A stretch of 64,000 nucleotides of DNA from positions 1-64,000 of the forward strand of contig CAMBPS010000005.1 in the NCBI GenBank assembly GCA_945869675.1, in the 5' to 3' direction. Made by a program: the position numbers and the translations under genes. Positions 9,791 through 18,838 of this stretch are shown piece by piece; position 1 is the stretch's first letter; each line of letters opens with the position of its first letter. The notes beneath the pieces are model-generated. The model was not told where the DNA came from. It worked only from the letters and a program-made list of their open reading frames with translations, and did no database searches. The stretch is from Prosthecobacter debontii (GTDB lineage Bacteria > Verrucomicrobiota > Verrucomicrobiia > Verrucomicrobiales > Verrucomicrobiaceae).

Positions 9791-10579
9791 TTAGACTTGA
9801 CTCAAGTCACGTTCGACGATGGCCCAGGCGTTGTGGTTGTGAATGGACTCGTAATTGACGGCCTCAACACGGAACCATTTGATCTGAGGGTGTTTACCGG
9901 CTTTGACGGCAATGTTGCGGACGAGGTCTTCGACAAAAACGGGATTGTCATAAGCGCGCTCGGTCACGGCTTTTTCGTCGGGACGTTTGAGGACGCTGTA
10001 AAGCTCGCTGCTGGCGCTGGATTCGATGAGTTCGATGAGATCCTCGATCCAAATCGGCTGGCGGAAGCGGACGGAAAAGGTGACCAGACCGCGCTGGTTG
10101 TGGGCACCGCGCTCGCTGATGGCTTTGGAACAAGGGCAAAGAGTGGTGACTGGCACCTCGAGAGTAACAACAAAGTCGATGGAGTCGGCTTCTGCATTGA
10201 CTTCAAAAACCACGCCGTAGTCGAGCAAGCCTTCGGCTTGGGTGACAGGAGCCTTCTTGCTTCGGAAATAGGGGAAACGCAGCTCTACATGGGCCTTTTG
10301 GGCGTGCAAACGGGTCAGCAACTCGGCGGGAATGGCCGCAATGCTGGCGACGGTGAGTTCACGACCATGGGCATGCAAAATTTCGACAAAGCGGCTCATG
10401 TGAGTGCCTTTGTATTGATGCGGCAGATCGACCGCCATGTTCACCGTGGCGACGGTGTGCTGGGTTAATTGGTCGCGGTCACGAATGCGGAGCGGAAAGC
10501 GGACATCTTTGACGCCAACGCGATCAATGGCGATTTGGCGGTCATCGCTTTCATTTTGCGTGTCTTTTAGAGGGGACAT
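9791..10579 (-). CDS. folE2: GTP cyclohydrolase I type 2 (FolE2)
   Basis: VPVTTLCPCSKAISERGAHNQRG FolE2 signature; start trimmed to MSPLKDTQ. Confidence 0.95.
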   Translation of the reverse strand: MSPLKDTQNESDDRQIAIDRVGVKDVRFPLRIRDRDQLTQHTVATVNMAVDLPHQYKGTHMSRFVEILHAHGRELTVASIAAIPAELLTRLHAQKAHVELRFPYFRSKKAPVTQAEGLLDYGVVFEVNAEADSIDFVVTLEVPVTTLCPCSKAISERGAHNQRGLVTFSVRFRQPIWIEDLIELIESSASSELYSVLKRPDEKAVTERAYDNPVFVEDLVRNIAVKAGKHPQIKWFRVEAVNYESIHNHNAWAIVERDLSQV

Positions 10580-10584
10580 GGGGG

Positions 10585-10624
10585 AAATAAAAATTCCCAC
10601 TGCCGCAGCGAGCAACAGTGGGAA
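10585..10624 (-). terminator. Rho-independent terminator downstream of rpsR
   Basis: 9-bp perfect stem ttcccactg/cagtgggaa followed on the minus strand by a T-rich run (gggaatttttattt). Confidence 0.75.
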
Positions 10625-10655
10625 GGGTGAATTTTACGTCACTGCAGCTGCCAGA

Positions 10656-10895
10656 TCAAGGCAGGAGGTTGATAGCACGGGCACGCTTCACTTCGCGTGT
10701 CACTTTGCGGTGCAGCCAAGCTGGCAGACCGGTGACGCGGCGCGGGATGAGTTTACCCGTTTCGCTCAGGAAGCGTTGGAGCAGCTCAGGATTGGTGTAA
10801 GTGAGCTTGTCCACCGGGATATCCATGCGGCGGCGTGGCATCCTGCGGTTATTTTTACGCAGGGAAATGAGGCGTTCGGTCGTCTTAGGTTGCAT
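10656..10895 (-). CDS. rpsR: 30S ribosomal protein S18 (Cys-lacking form)
   Basis: PELLQRFLSETGKLIPRRVTGLPAWLHRKVTREVKRARAINLLP; no N-terminal Cys motif. Confidence 0.95.
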   Translation of the reverse strand: MQPKTTERLISLRKNNRRMPRRRMDIPVDKLTYTNPELLQRFLSETGKLIPRRVTGLPAWLHRKVTREVKRARAINLLP

Positions 10896-10916
10896 GAGAG
10901 TGTGCGGGGTTGCGGA

Positions 10917-11090
10917 TTAGCGAATCTCGCGGTGCAGGGTGCGGCGCTTGAGGAAGTGATTGAACTTCACTTTCTCCAGACGGCCTGGGGTACGTGGGCT
11001 TTTTTTGTTACGTGTGGTGACGTAACGGGAAGTAGGACTGCCCTCGGCCTTAGCCTCCGTGCATTCAAGGATGATGATTTCGCGTGCCAT
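10917..11090 (-). CDS. rpmG: 50S ribosomal protein L33 (Cys-poor form), missing from the ORF track
   Basis: Manual minus-strand translation [57 protein letters not shown], 57 aa. Confidence 0.93.
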   Translation of the reverse strand: MAREIIILECTEAKAEGSPTSRYVTTRNKKSPRTPGRLEKVKFNHFLKRRTLHREIR

Positions 11091-11114
11091 AAAATTTGGG
11101 GTGGTGAGGCTAGG

Positions 11115-12281
11115 TTACTCTTTGCTAAAGTCAAGCGACTCATTACCATTGTTATTTTGAGAGGTCGTTGTTTCCTCCTCATCCTTCTCATCGTCAGAGT
11201 CTTCGGCAGAATCATCCAAGCCGAAAAGTGACCGAACAGGGCGGTTCCAGCGGCCTCCGCGCTGCTCTCCTTCGATCCTTGCTTGGCAGGCGACGGTAAA
11301 CCGAGTGAAGGGCAAAGCCTCCAGACGTTCTTCAAAAATGGTTTCGCCAGACATCTCACAAATGCCGTACGTGCCAGCATCGATGCGAGTCAGAGCCTCA
11401 TTGATTTCATAAATAGCGTCTTGTTCCTTGGCAAGGAGACTGAGAGCAAAGTCACGGTCATAGGCATCACTGCCAGCATCGGCTTGATGCATGCCGAAAG
11501 CGGATTCGTTCCCACCATTGTTACGCAAGCTATCATTGGCCACGCCTTCAGCAGCGTTCATGTAGGCTTCACGCAACTCGATGAGGCGTTGGCGTTGTTT
11601 CTTCAAGAACGCGGCAGGAAGCACGGGCTTTCTCGGCCCTGAATCCATGGTGATTCCTTCGTCATCAATGTTGGTGGTGCGCTTGGCATTGACGATCTTG
11701 ATCAAGGGTCCAGTTATTTTAGCTGCAGTGACAGCTTTCGCGGCAGGCCCTGTAGCCGTTTTGGCTGGCGCAACAGGCTTGAGCGCTAGGGCCGGGGTTT
11801 TGACAGCGGGCTTAGCTGCCGGAGCTTGCACGGCTTTTTTGGCTGGCGCTGGAGCAACCTTCTTTGGAGCTGGTGCGGCTTTTTTGGCTGGCGCTGGAGC
11901 AACCTTCTTCGGAGTTGGTGCGGCTTTTTTGGCTGGCGCTGGCTTAGCAGCTGGTTTTTTGGCTGGGGGGGCAGCTTTGACAGGAGCCTTCTTCACAGCA
12001 GGCTTTTTGGCGGGAGGGGCAGCTTTTTTAGCAGGAGCTTTCTTCACAGGGGGGGATTTCTTGGGGGCGGGTTTGGCCGCCTTACTCACGGGCGCTTTCG
12101 CCTTAGGCTTGGTCACTGGAGCTGCTTTGACCGACTTCTTTGGGGCTGGCTTAGCAGGCGCAGCTGGCTTATTAGGCGCAGGCTTCGCCGGCTTGACCTG
12201 CTTTTTGGAAGCTGGTTTCGCGGGTGCTTTTTGGGTGGATTTAGCCGGGGCTTTGGGCGCTGTTTTCTTTTTCGCAGGCAT
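11115..12281 (-). CDS. TraR/DksA family protein with long Lys/Ala/Pro-rich histone-H1-like N-terminal tail
   Basis: C-terminal DAGSDAYDRDFALSLLAKEQDAIYEINEALTRIDAGTYGICEMSGETIFEERLEALPFTRFTVACQ; N-terminal KAPAKPA/PAKKAAP repeats; start trimmed to MPAKKKTAPKA. Confidence 0.9.
   Translation of the reverse strand: MPAKKKTAPKAPAKSTQKAPAKPASKKQVKPAKPAPNKPAAPAKPAPKKSVKAAPVTKPKAKAPVSKAAKPAPKKSPPVKKAPAKKAAPPAKKPAVKKAPVKAAPPAKKPAAKPAPAKKAAPTPKKVAPAPAKKAAPAPKKVAPAPAKKAVQAPAAKPAVKTPALALKPVAPAKTATGPAAKAVTAAKITGPLIKIVNAKRTTNIDDEGITMDSGPRKPVLPAAFLKKQRQRLIELREAYMNAAEGVANDSLRNNGGNESAFGMHQADAGSDAYDRDFALSLLAKEQDAIYEINEALTRIDAGTYGICEMSGETIFEERLEALPFTRFTVACQARIEGEQRGGRWNRPVRSLFGLDDSAEDSDDEKDEEETTTSQNNNGNESLDFSKE
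11831..11942. repeat. 45-bp in-frame tandem repeat (about 2.5 units) within the DksA-like gene
   Basis: cggcttttttggctggcgctggagcaaccttcttyggagytggtg at 11831 and 11876, partial copy at 11921; encodes a 15-aa PAKKAAPxPKKVAPA period. Confidence 0.9.
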
Positions 12282-12506
12282 AGCTCGTGAGGTTGGACGG
12301 TGGATCGCGGTTTTTTGGTTGTCGCCGGTTGGCGACAGAAAAAGAGGCGCGGAGTGTGGACCCTTCCTCAGAAATGGCAAACAGAATTCCCAAGGCGTTG
12401 CTGGTTCTCACTCTGTCGGCATTTGAGAGCCGTTTGGGAGATCCTGGAATCGGTCCTTGAGAAACCCAACAATGGAGACGATGAAGGCCGCCCGCTTTTC
12501 CTAGCC

Positions 12507-14126
12507 ATGTCTGCCGCATCCGAAGTCGCCCGTCGCCGTACCTTTGCCATCATCTCTCATCCAGATGCTGGTAAGACCACTCTCACGGAGAAGCTCCTCC
12601 TTTATGGCGGGGCCGTTCAGCTGGCCGGAAGTGTCACTGCCCGAAAAAATCAGCGTGCGACAACGTCTGACTGGATGGATCTGGAAAAACAGCGTGGAAT
12701 TTCCGTCTCATCCACCGTTCTCCAATTCGAATACAAGGACTGTGTGGTGAATCTACTAGACACGCCCGGACACAAGGATTTCTCGGAAGACACCTATCGC
12801 GTGCTGACCGCTGTAGACGCAGCAGTGATGGTGATCGATGCGGGTAAAGGGATCGAGACCCAGACGCTCAAGCTTTTTGAAGTCTGCCGTCGCCGAGGTG
12901 TGCCGATCTTTACCTTCATGAATAAGCTGGACCGCCCATCCCGTCCACCGATGGAACTGCTGGACGAATTGGAGCGTGTGCTCGGCATTGCTGCGTATCC
13001 GATCAATTGGCCACTCGGTGATGGCGTGGATTTTAAAGGGGTTTATGATCGCGAATCCAGTCAAGTCCACCTCTTTGAGCGAACTGTCGGTGGGATGTTT
13101 CGTGCACCGGTCAAAGTGAAGGGAATCGAAGACGACAGCGTGCGTGATGCTCTGCCGCCACTGGTTTATGCTCGTGTCTGCGAGGAACTGGAACTGTTGG
13201 AAGGTGGTGGTTCACCGTTTTCTTTTGAAGAGATCCGCCGTGGTCAGTTAACACCTGTATTTTATGGCAGTGCGATGAATAATTTCGGGGTTCAAATGAT
13301 GCTGGACCGCTTCCTCGAACTGGCCCCGCCACCGGCACCGCGCATGAGCGGTGATGAAATCATCTCTCCTGACACGACAGGATTTAGCGGCTTTGTTTTC
13401 AAGATTCAGGCCAACATGAATCCACGGCACCGAGATCATGTGGCGTTTATCCGCGTGGTGTCGGGCTGCTTTCAGCGGGATATGAGTGCGATCAATACGC
13501 GGACCGGAACACGCCTGCGACTAGGCAATTCTCAACGTCTTTTCGCCCAAGAACGCGAGACGGTGAATGAAGCCTGGGCGGGTGATGTGGTGGGCCTTGT
13601 CGGAAATTACGACTTCTTGATCGGTGACACGCTGGCAGAGGACGCGAAGGTCAAATTTGATGAGATGCCGCGCTTCACCCCAGAGTGCTTCGCGTATTTG
13701 CACAATGAAAATACATCCAAGTTTAAGCGCTTCCGTGATGGCTTGGATCAGCTTTTGAAGGAAGGTCTGGCACAGCCTTTCGAACTGCCAGACGCAGCGG
13801 TTAGAGTTCCATTACTGGGCGTGGTCGGCACCCTGCAATTTGATGTGCTCAAGTATCGCCTGGAGACCGAATACAATGCCGAGGTCAGGCTGGAGTTTGC
13901 TTCCTGGACGATTGTCCGCTGGTTAAAAGAGAAGCAGCTGGCTGAGACGCCAAAGCCTGCTAAAGGCGGCATCCTTCCACGCCCGAATTTGGTGGCCAGC
14001 TACGATACCACCCTAGCACTCGATTCCGCTGGCAACTGGGTAGCTCTCTTCAGTGATAAGATCAGCGCGGGCTACTTTGAGACGAAGAACGCTGAAAAGT
14101 TCGACATTAGCAGCTTCCCGTTTTGA
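12507..14126 (+). CDS. prfC: Peptide chain release factor 3
   Basis: RRRTFAIISHPDAGKTTLTEKLLLYGGAVQLAGSV; start trimmed to MSAASEVARRRTF. Confidence 0.96.
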   Translation: MSAASEVARRRTFAIISHPDAGKTTLTEKLLLYGGAVQLAGSVTARKNQRATTSDWMDLEKQRGISVSSTVLQFEYKDCVVNLLDTPGHKDFSEDTYRVLTAVDAAVMVIDAGKGIETQTLKLFEVCRRRGVPIFTFMNKLDRPSRPPMELLDELERVLGIAAYPINWPLGDGVDFKGVYDRESSQVHLFERTVGGMFRAPVKVKGIEDDSVRDALPPLVYARVCEELELLEGGGSPFSFEEIRRGQLTPVFYGSAMNNFGVQMMLDRFLELAPPPAPRMSGDEIISPDTTGFSGFVFKIQANMNPRHRDHVAFIRVVSGCFQRDMSAINTRTGTRLRLGNSQRLFAQERETVNEAWAGDVVGLVGNYDFLIGDTLAEDAKVKFDEMPRFTPECFAYLHNENTSKFKRFRDGLDQLLKEGLAQPFELPDAAVRVPLLGVVGTLQFDVLKYRLETEYNAEVRLEFASWTIVRWLKEKQLAETPKPAKGGILPRPNLVASYDTTLALDSAGNWVALFSDKISAGYFETKNAEKFDISSFPF

Positions 14127-14131
14127 GGTGA

Positions 14132-14536
14132 TCAGTCCGTGATGACATCGTAAACCAGAAGCTTTGCGGCCAACGGTTTTAGCACTTCGTTCACCGCCTT
14201 CACATGCATCGGATGTTTTTCATAGGCACTCAAATCGGCCTGATTGGCGAAGCGCATGACCAGCCCAACATCAAAGCTGTCGTCCACGACAGGGCGCTCG
14301 CTGGCTAAGGGTTGGCCAACACTGAAATGCTCAATCTCTCGGATTTCCTTAGGGAATCTTTGGGCCGCGCTGATTGCTTTGGCGCGGTCTGCGACATTGC
14401 CTGGCTTCTTGAGCCAAATGAGAACGACATGCTCGACCTTACCCTTAGTGGTCGTTTTGCAACCCATGGGGCAAGTGCTGCATGAGGCGAGCAGAGTGAG
14501 GACAGCGAGAGAAAAGATGGTGATGGCTTTTTGCAT
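14132..14536 (-). CDS. Dabb (stress-responsive A/B barrel) family lipoprotein
   Basis: Lipobox-like LLASCSTC; VEHVVLIWLKKPG...HPMHVKAVNEVLKPLAAKLLVYD Dabb pattern. Confidence 0.82.
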   Translation of the reverse strand: MQKAITIFSLAVLTLLASCSTCPMGCKTTTKGKVEHVVLIWLKKPGNVADRAKAISAAQRFPKEIREIEHFSVGQPLASERPVVDDSFDVGLVMRFANQADLSAYEKHPMHVKAVNEVLKPLAAKLLVYDVITD

Positions 14537-14556
14537 GGTGATGAATAGTCTGCCGA

Positions 14557-16053
14557 ATGATGAAGCAAGCGTCGAGACTGTTTTTTTACCTGAGTTTATT
14601 TTTTGGAGCTGTCTGTGCCGAAGAGGCTCAGACGTTTGATCGCCTGACCTTTCATGCGGCACCGAAGCCCCCGTCCCAAAAAGCAACCTGGGAGGATTGG
14701 CCGCGTGCGCTGGGACCGCATGACGACGGAAGCACGGAGGAGGCTGCTCTTCTAAAACAATGGCCTGAATCTGGGCTGAAAGCGGTCTGGGAAGTGAAAA
14801 CAGGGGAGGGCTACACGTCACCCATCATCAGTGGGGATTACTGCGTTATTTTTCATGCTCTGGAAAAAATGGAAACGGTGGAATGCCTACACCGTGAAAC
14901 CGGAAAGCGTTATTGGATCAAAGATTATCCCATCGAATATCAGGACCGCTACGGCTTCGGCAACGGCCCACGAAGCAGCCCAGTCATTGCGGATGGCGTT
15001 GTCTTAACGCTGGGAGTGACCTCCATGCTCCATGCCTTTGATCTGAAGACAGGCGAGGAACTCTGGAAGCATGATTTACGGAAGGATTATCACGTGCCGC
15101 AGGACTTCTTTGGCGCTGGCTCATCTCCACTGGTTCTGGATGGCAAAGTCATTGTTAACGTAGGAGGCAAAGCGGAGGCTTTTGATGGCTTTGAGGGCAA
15201 GCAAGATCGCGCACGAAAGCTGGCATTAAAAGGAGTCAGTGTCGCCGCGTTCGATTTGAAAAACGGAGCGCTCATCTGGAAGGTGGAGGACGAATGGGGG
15301 GCCAGCTATGCTTCCCCAGTGCCAGCCAAACTTCATAATCAGATGAAGATCTTGATTTATGCTGGCGGCGAGAGCGACCCGGCTATTGGTGGGCTTCTTT
15401 GCATTGATCCTAGGACTGGCGCTGTTCATGATCGCTTTCCTTGGCGTGATGAAGAATACATCCAGGCGACCGGTAGCAGTCCGGTCGTGATTACAGAAAA
15501 AAATCGAGCTTTTATTTCCACTTGTTACCCAAAGAACAAACCGATCGGAGGCGTGATGGTGGAGTATGATTCCAGCTTCAAGGCTAAGGAAGTCTGGCAT
15601 AGTCCAAAAATCGCCTGTCACTGGATGACCCCCCTTTATCAAGATGGACATCTTTATGCCATCGACGGTGAGCGAGAAAATAACAGCCGACTGGTTTGCG
15701 TAAATGCTGAGACTGGCGCAGAAGTCTGGACAAAGAACATCGAGTGGGAAGACGCTGCCCTGGCAGAGTCTCAGGGCCGCTCAAAACCTGTCCGGCTAAG
15801 CATCCTGCGCGCCAGCCTACTCAAAGCCGATGGCGCCGTGCTTTGTTTGGGTGAAATAGGCAGCCTGCATTGGCTGAAGCTGACACCGCAGGCTTGTGAA
15901 GAAGTATCCCGCACTCAACTGTTTTATGCCCTCAATACATGGAGCCTGCCAGCCCTAAGTCATGGCCTGCTTTATGTGCATCAGCAGGCCGAGTCTCTGG
16001 ACCGCAAAAGTGGCACGCGAGTGATCTGTTACGATTTACGAGCAGAACAATGA
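14557..16053 (+). CDS. PQQ-binding-like beta-propeller repeat protein, secreted
   Basis: Signal peptide and repeated W-type propeller motifs (AFDLKTGEELWKHDL, CVNAETGAEVWTKNI). Confidence 0.85.
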   Translation: MMKQASRLFFYLSLFFGAVCAEEAQTFDRLTFHAAPKPPSQKATWEDWPRALGPHDDGSTEEAALLKQWPESGLKAVWEVKTGEGYTSPIISGDYCVIFHALEKMETVECLHRETGKRYWIKDYPIEYQDRYGFGNGPRSSPVIADGVVLTLGVTSMLHAFDLKTGEELWKHDLRKDYHVPQDFFGAGSSPLVLDGKVIVNVGGKAEAFDGFEGKQDRARKLALKGVSVAAFDLKNGALIWKVEDEWGASYASPVPAKLHNQMKILIYAGGESDPAIGGLLCIDPRTGAVHDRFPWRDEEYIQATGSSPVVITEKNRAFISTCYPKNKPIGGVMVEYDSSFKAKEVWHSPKIACHWMTPLYQDGHLYAIDGERENNSRLVCVNAETGAEVWTKNIEWEDAALAESQGRSKPVRLSILRASLLKADGAVLCLGEIGSLHWLKLTPQACEEVSRTQLFYALNTWSLPALSHGLLYVHQQAESLDRKSGTRVICYDLRAEQ

Positions 16054-16267
16054 GGTTAGACGGCATCGTTGACTGACTAAGCAAAGCATAGAGCACACGA
16101 GTGGACCTTTATGGAAACACCCATCACGCCACCAGAAGCCTGCTTTGCGCCATCGCCTCTTCTTTCATCGACTCCAGCGCTTTCTCGCATGGATTCAGAA
16201 GCGCAAAGCTTCATCGCTGCCAACTGTAGGTTCTTTTGAACAAGTAAACTGACCAGTGCAATCATTT

Positions 16268-16304
16268 AAATAGCTCAGTGAATTTCACCGAGCTATTTTT
16301 TTTA
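16268..16304 (+). terminator. Rho-independent terminator
   Basis: aaatagctcagtga-att-tcaccgagctattttttttt hairpin plus T run. Confidence 0.75.
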
Positions 16305-16332
16305 AAGCGTAATTTTTTCAAAAATAAGGCGT

Positions 16333-18780
16333 ATGAAGTTCATCATGTCCCCTCGCATCTCTCTATTCGCTCTAACTTTTGCACTCAGTTTCCCGACTGT
16401 GCAGGCTGCTTATCCCGAATTCTCGACAACCATTCCTAACGGAGGCCAGAAGGGCTCGGACCTGAAGCTTACCGTCACCGGAAAAAACTCGGAGGATTTC
16501 GAAAGCCTCATGTTTTTCTCCCCTGGGTTCACGCAAAAGAGCGTCGATAAAGTGGAAAAGAATAAGGTCCAGGTGACGATCGCGATTGCCGCAGACGTGC
16601 CATCAGGAAATCATCTGATCCGCCTTCGTACGAAGTCTGGGATTTCCCATGGCCGCAGGCTTTTCGTGGGGCCTTTCCCAAATGTGGAGGAAAAGGAACC
16701 CAACACTGAATTTGAGGCGGCTCAAGTCATCCAACTCAATCAAACGGTCGAAGGCGTCGTGCTCAGTGAAGACGTCGATTACTACAAGGTCACTGTTAAA
16801 AAAGGTCAGCGTATCAGCGTCGAGACAGATGGCCTGTGTCTTGGCTATACGCCTTTTGATCCCTACATTGCCATTATCGACAAGGACCGCTTTGAAAAAG
16901 CTTTCTCGGATGACACGATTCTGCATCGTCAGGACGGCTATTGCTCCTTTGTCGCCGAGTATGATGGGGACTATTACGTGATGATGCGAGAATCCTCCTA
17001 TCGCGGTGGCGGTAATAACTATTATCGCCTTCACGTTGGCAGCTTCCGCCGCCCGGACGTAGTCTATCCGGCGGGTGCGAAACTTGGCTCTGCAACCAAG
17101 GTGCGCTTCATCGAGAAAGATGGAACCTTTGAAGAAGATGCTCAGATCCCTACGGAGGCTGATCCAGGGTTCATGATCTACTCCAAAACGCAGGAAGCTG
17201 CGCCATCTGGAAACCCTTTCCGCCTTGTGCCCTTTGATAATGTGTTGGAAGTCGAGCCCAATGAAGATCAGAGCAAGGCTACAGTCAGTGCAATCGGTGA
17301 GCCGATCGCCCTCAACGGCATTATCGAGAAACCCGGTGACGTGGACTACTTTAAAGTTCAGCTAAAAAAAGATCAGCAAGTCGTCCTTCAGACCTTCGCG
17401 CAGAGCCTCGGCTCACCTCTGGATTCGGTCGTAAACGTTTACAATGCCAAAGGCAGTGGTCTTGGCGGGAATGACGACGGCGGTGGTTGCCGCAGACTGG
17501 ATAGCAAGCAGACGCTGAAAGTGCCTGCCGATGGTGATTATTATGTGCGCGTGACCGATCATTTGGAGCGCGGAGGCCCCAATTTTGTTTACCGCATTGA
17601 AATGGTTGCCAGCCAGCCTGACATCACCTTTGCCTCACCGAATTACTCCGTCAATGATTCGAACTACCGCCAATTCATGGCTGTTCCTCGAGGCGGACGC
17701 ATGGCTTTGCTGGAAAACTTCACACGCAGCAATGTCAGCGGCGATTTCAAATTTGAAGCTCCCGGTTTACCACCCGGCATCAAAATGCTCTCTGATGTCA
17801 TCCCCAAAGACCAACCTGGGATGCCTCTTGTCTTTGAAGCTGCAGCAGATGCTCCGCTTGCACATGCCGTTGTTGCAATGCAATTAAAGCCTATCGATCC
17901 AGCGCAGAAAGTTGTGGGTAAAATGCGTCAGGATTTCGATATTGTTCGTCAGGGAAATACGATCTTTCTCACAGACATTGAGGATAAACTGCCCGTAGCC
18001 GTTGTGGAGGAGGCTCCTTACTCGCTGGAAATTGTGAAACCCACTGTTCCGCTGGTGAACAATGGTATCGTCAACTTAAAGGTAGTCGCCAAACGCAAGG
18101 AAGGTTTCAAAACTGCCATTCGCGTGCTGATGGTCTGGAAACCATCGGGGGTCAGCACCCTTGGTGAGCAAACCATTCCGGAAGGACAAAATGAATGTAC
18201 TTTTGTGCTCGATGCCAATGCCAATGCGCCAGCTGGCACTTGGAAATTTATCGTCATGGGGGAAGCCGACGTTGGCAATGGCCGTATCTTTAATGCCTCC
18301 CCATTCTGTGAGGTCACGACTGCGCCCGCTTTTGTCAATGCACCAGCCATTCCGCTGACAGCCGTCGAACAAGGAAAAGAAACTTTGATGGTGGCAAAAC
18401 TTGAAACACTCCAGCCATTTATTGGCGAAGCCGTTGCCCAAATTGTCGGCGTACCAGAAACCATCCCGATCGAATCCGCCAAGATCACCAAGGATACCAA
18501 AGAGGTAAGCTTCAAGGTGAAAACAACGGATAAGTCGCCGATCGGTAAGCAGAACAATTTGTTTGTTCAAGTCGAGGTGCCTGTTCCGGGCGGCACAACG
18601 ACACATCGCATCGCGCTGGGATCTGTGCTGCGAATTGATGCACCGCGTAAAGTCGTCACACCGCCAACGTCAGCCCCCGTCATTGCAGCAAACAAGCCCA
18701 AAGAAGAACCCAAGCCTGCTGCCCCAAAAGTACTTTCACGCCTAGAACAACTCCGCCTAGAGGCAGCTGCAGGTAAATAG
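16333..18780 (+). CDS. PPC (pre-peptidase C-terminal) domain-containing secreted protein
   Basis: Two PPC-like segments (EEKEPNTEFEAAQVIQLNQTVEGVVLSEDVDYYKV; EVEPNEDQSKATVSAIGEPIALNGIIEKPGDVDYFKVQL); signal peptide. Confidence 0.88.
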   Translation: MKFIMSPRISLFALTFALSFPTVQAAYPEFSTTIPNGGQKGSDLKLTVTGKNSEDFESLMFFSPGFTQKSVDKVEKNKVQVTIAIAADVPSGNHLIRLRTKSGISHGRRLFVGPFPNVEEKEPNTEFEAAQVIQLNQTVEGVVLSEDVDYYKVTVKKGQRISVETDGLCLGYTPFDPYIAIIDKDRFEKAFSDDTILHRQDGYCSFVAEYDGDYYVMMRESSYRGGGNNYYRLHVGSFRRPDVVYPAGAKLGSATKVRFIEKDGTFEEDAQIPTEADPGFMIYSKTQEAAPSGNPFRLVPFDNVLEVEPNEDQSKATVSAIGEPIALNGIIEKPGDVDYFKVQLKKDQQVVLQTFAQSLGSPLDSVVNVYNAKGSGLGGNDDGGGCRRLDSKQTLKVPADGDYYVRVTDHLERGGPNFVYRIEMVASQPDITFASPNYSVNDSNYRQFMAVPRGGRMALLENFTRSNVSGDFKFEAPGLPPGIKMLSDVIPKDQPGMPLVFEAAADAPLAHAVVAMQLKPIDPAQKVVGKMRQDFDIVRQGNTIFLTDIEDKLPVAVVEEAPYSLEIVKPTVPLVNNGIVNLKVVAKRKEGFKTAIRVLMVWKPSGVSTLGEQTIPEGQNECTFVLDANANAPAGTWKFIVMGEADVGNGRIFNASPFCEVTTAPAFVNAPAIPLTAVEQGKETLMVAKLETLQPFIGEAVAQIVGVPETIPIESAKITKDTKEVSFKVKTTDKSPIGKQNNLFVQVEVPVPGGTTTHRIALGSVLRIDAPRKVVTPPTSAPVIAANKPKEEPKPAAPKVLSRLEQLRLEAAAGK

Positions 18781-18838
18781 TCCGAGACTAGTATTGCAAT
18801 ATTTCATCAAATCCTCATAGGCAGTTTTAACCCTTATC

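Noticed and set aside
9797-10468. 223-aa plus-strand ORF
   Set aside because: Antisense to the clear folE2 gene; no recognisable family.
11831-11942. Short CRISPR-like direct repeats
   Set aside because: Repeats are contiguous, in-frame and protein coding with no spacers.
11581-12426. 281-aa plus-strand ORF rich in GAGATFFGAG repeats
   Set aside because: Antisense mirror of the Lys/Ala/Pro-rich repeat of the DksA-like gene; low complexity, no independent support.
12282-12506. Possible Zur box upstream of the DksA-like gene
   Set aside because: No clear AT-rich palindrome visible; left as an item for a motif search rather than a feature.
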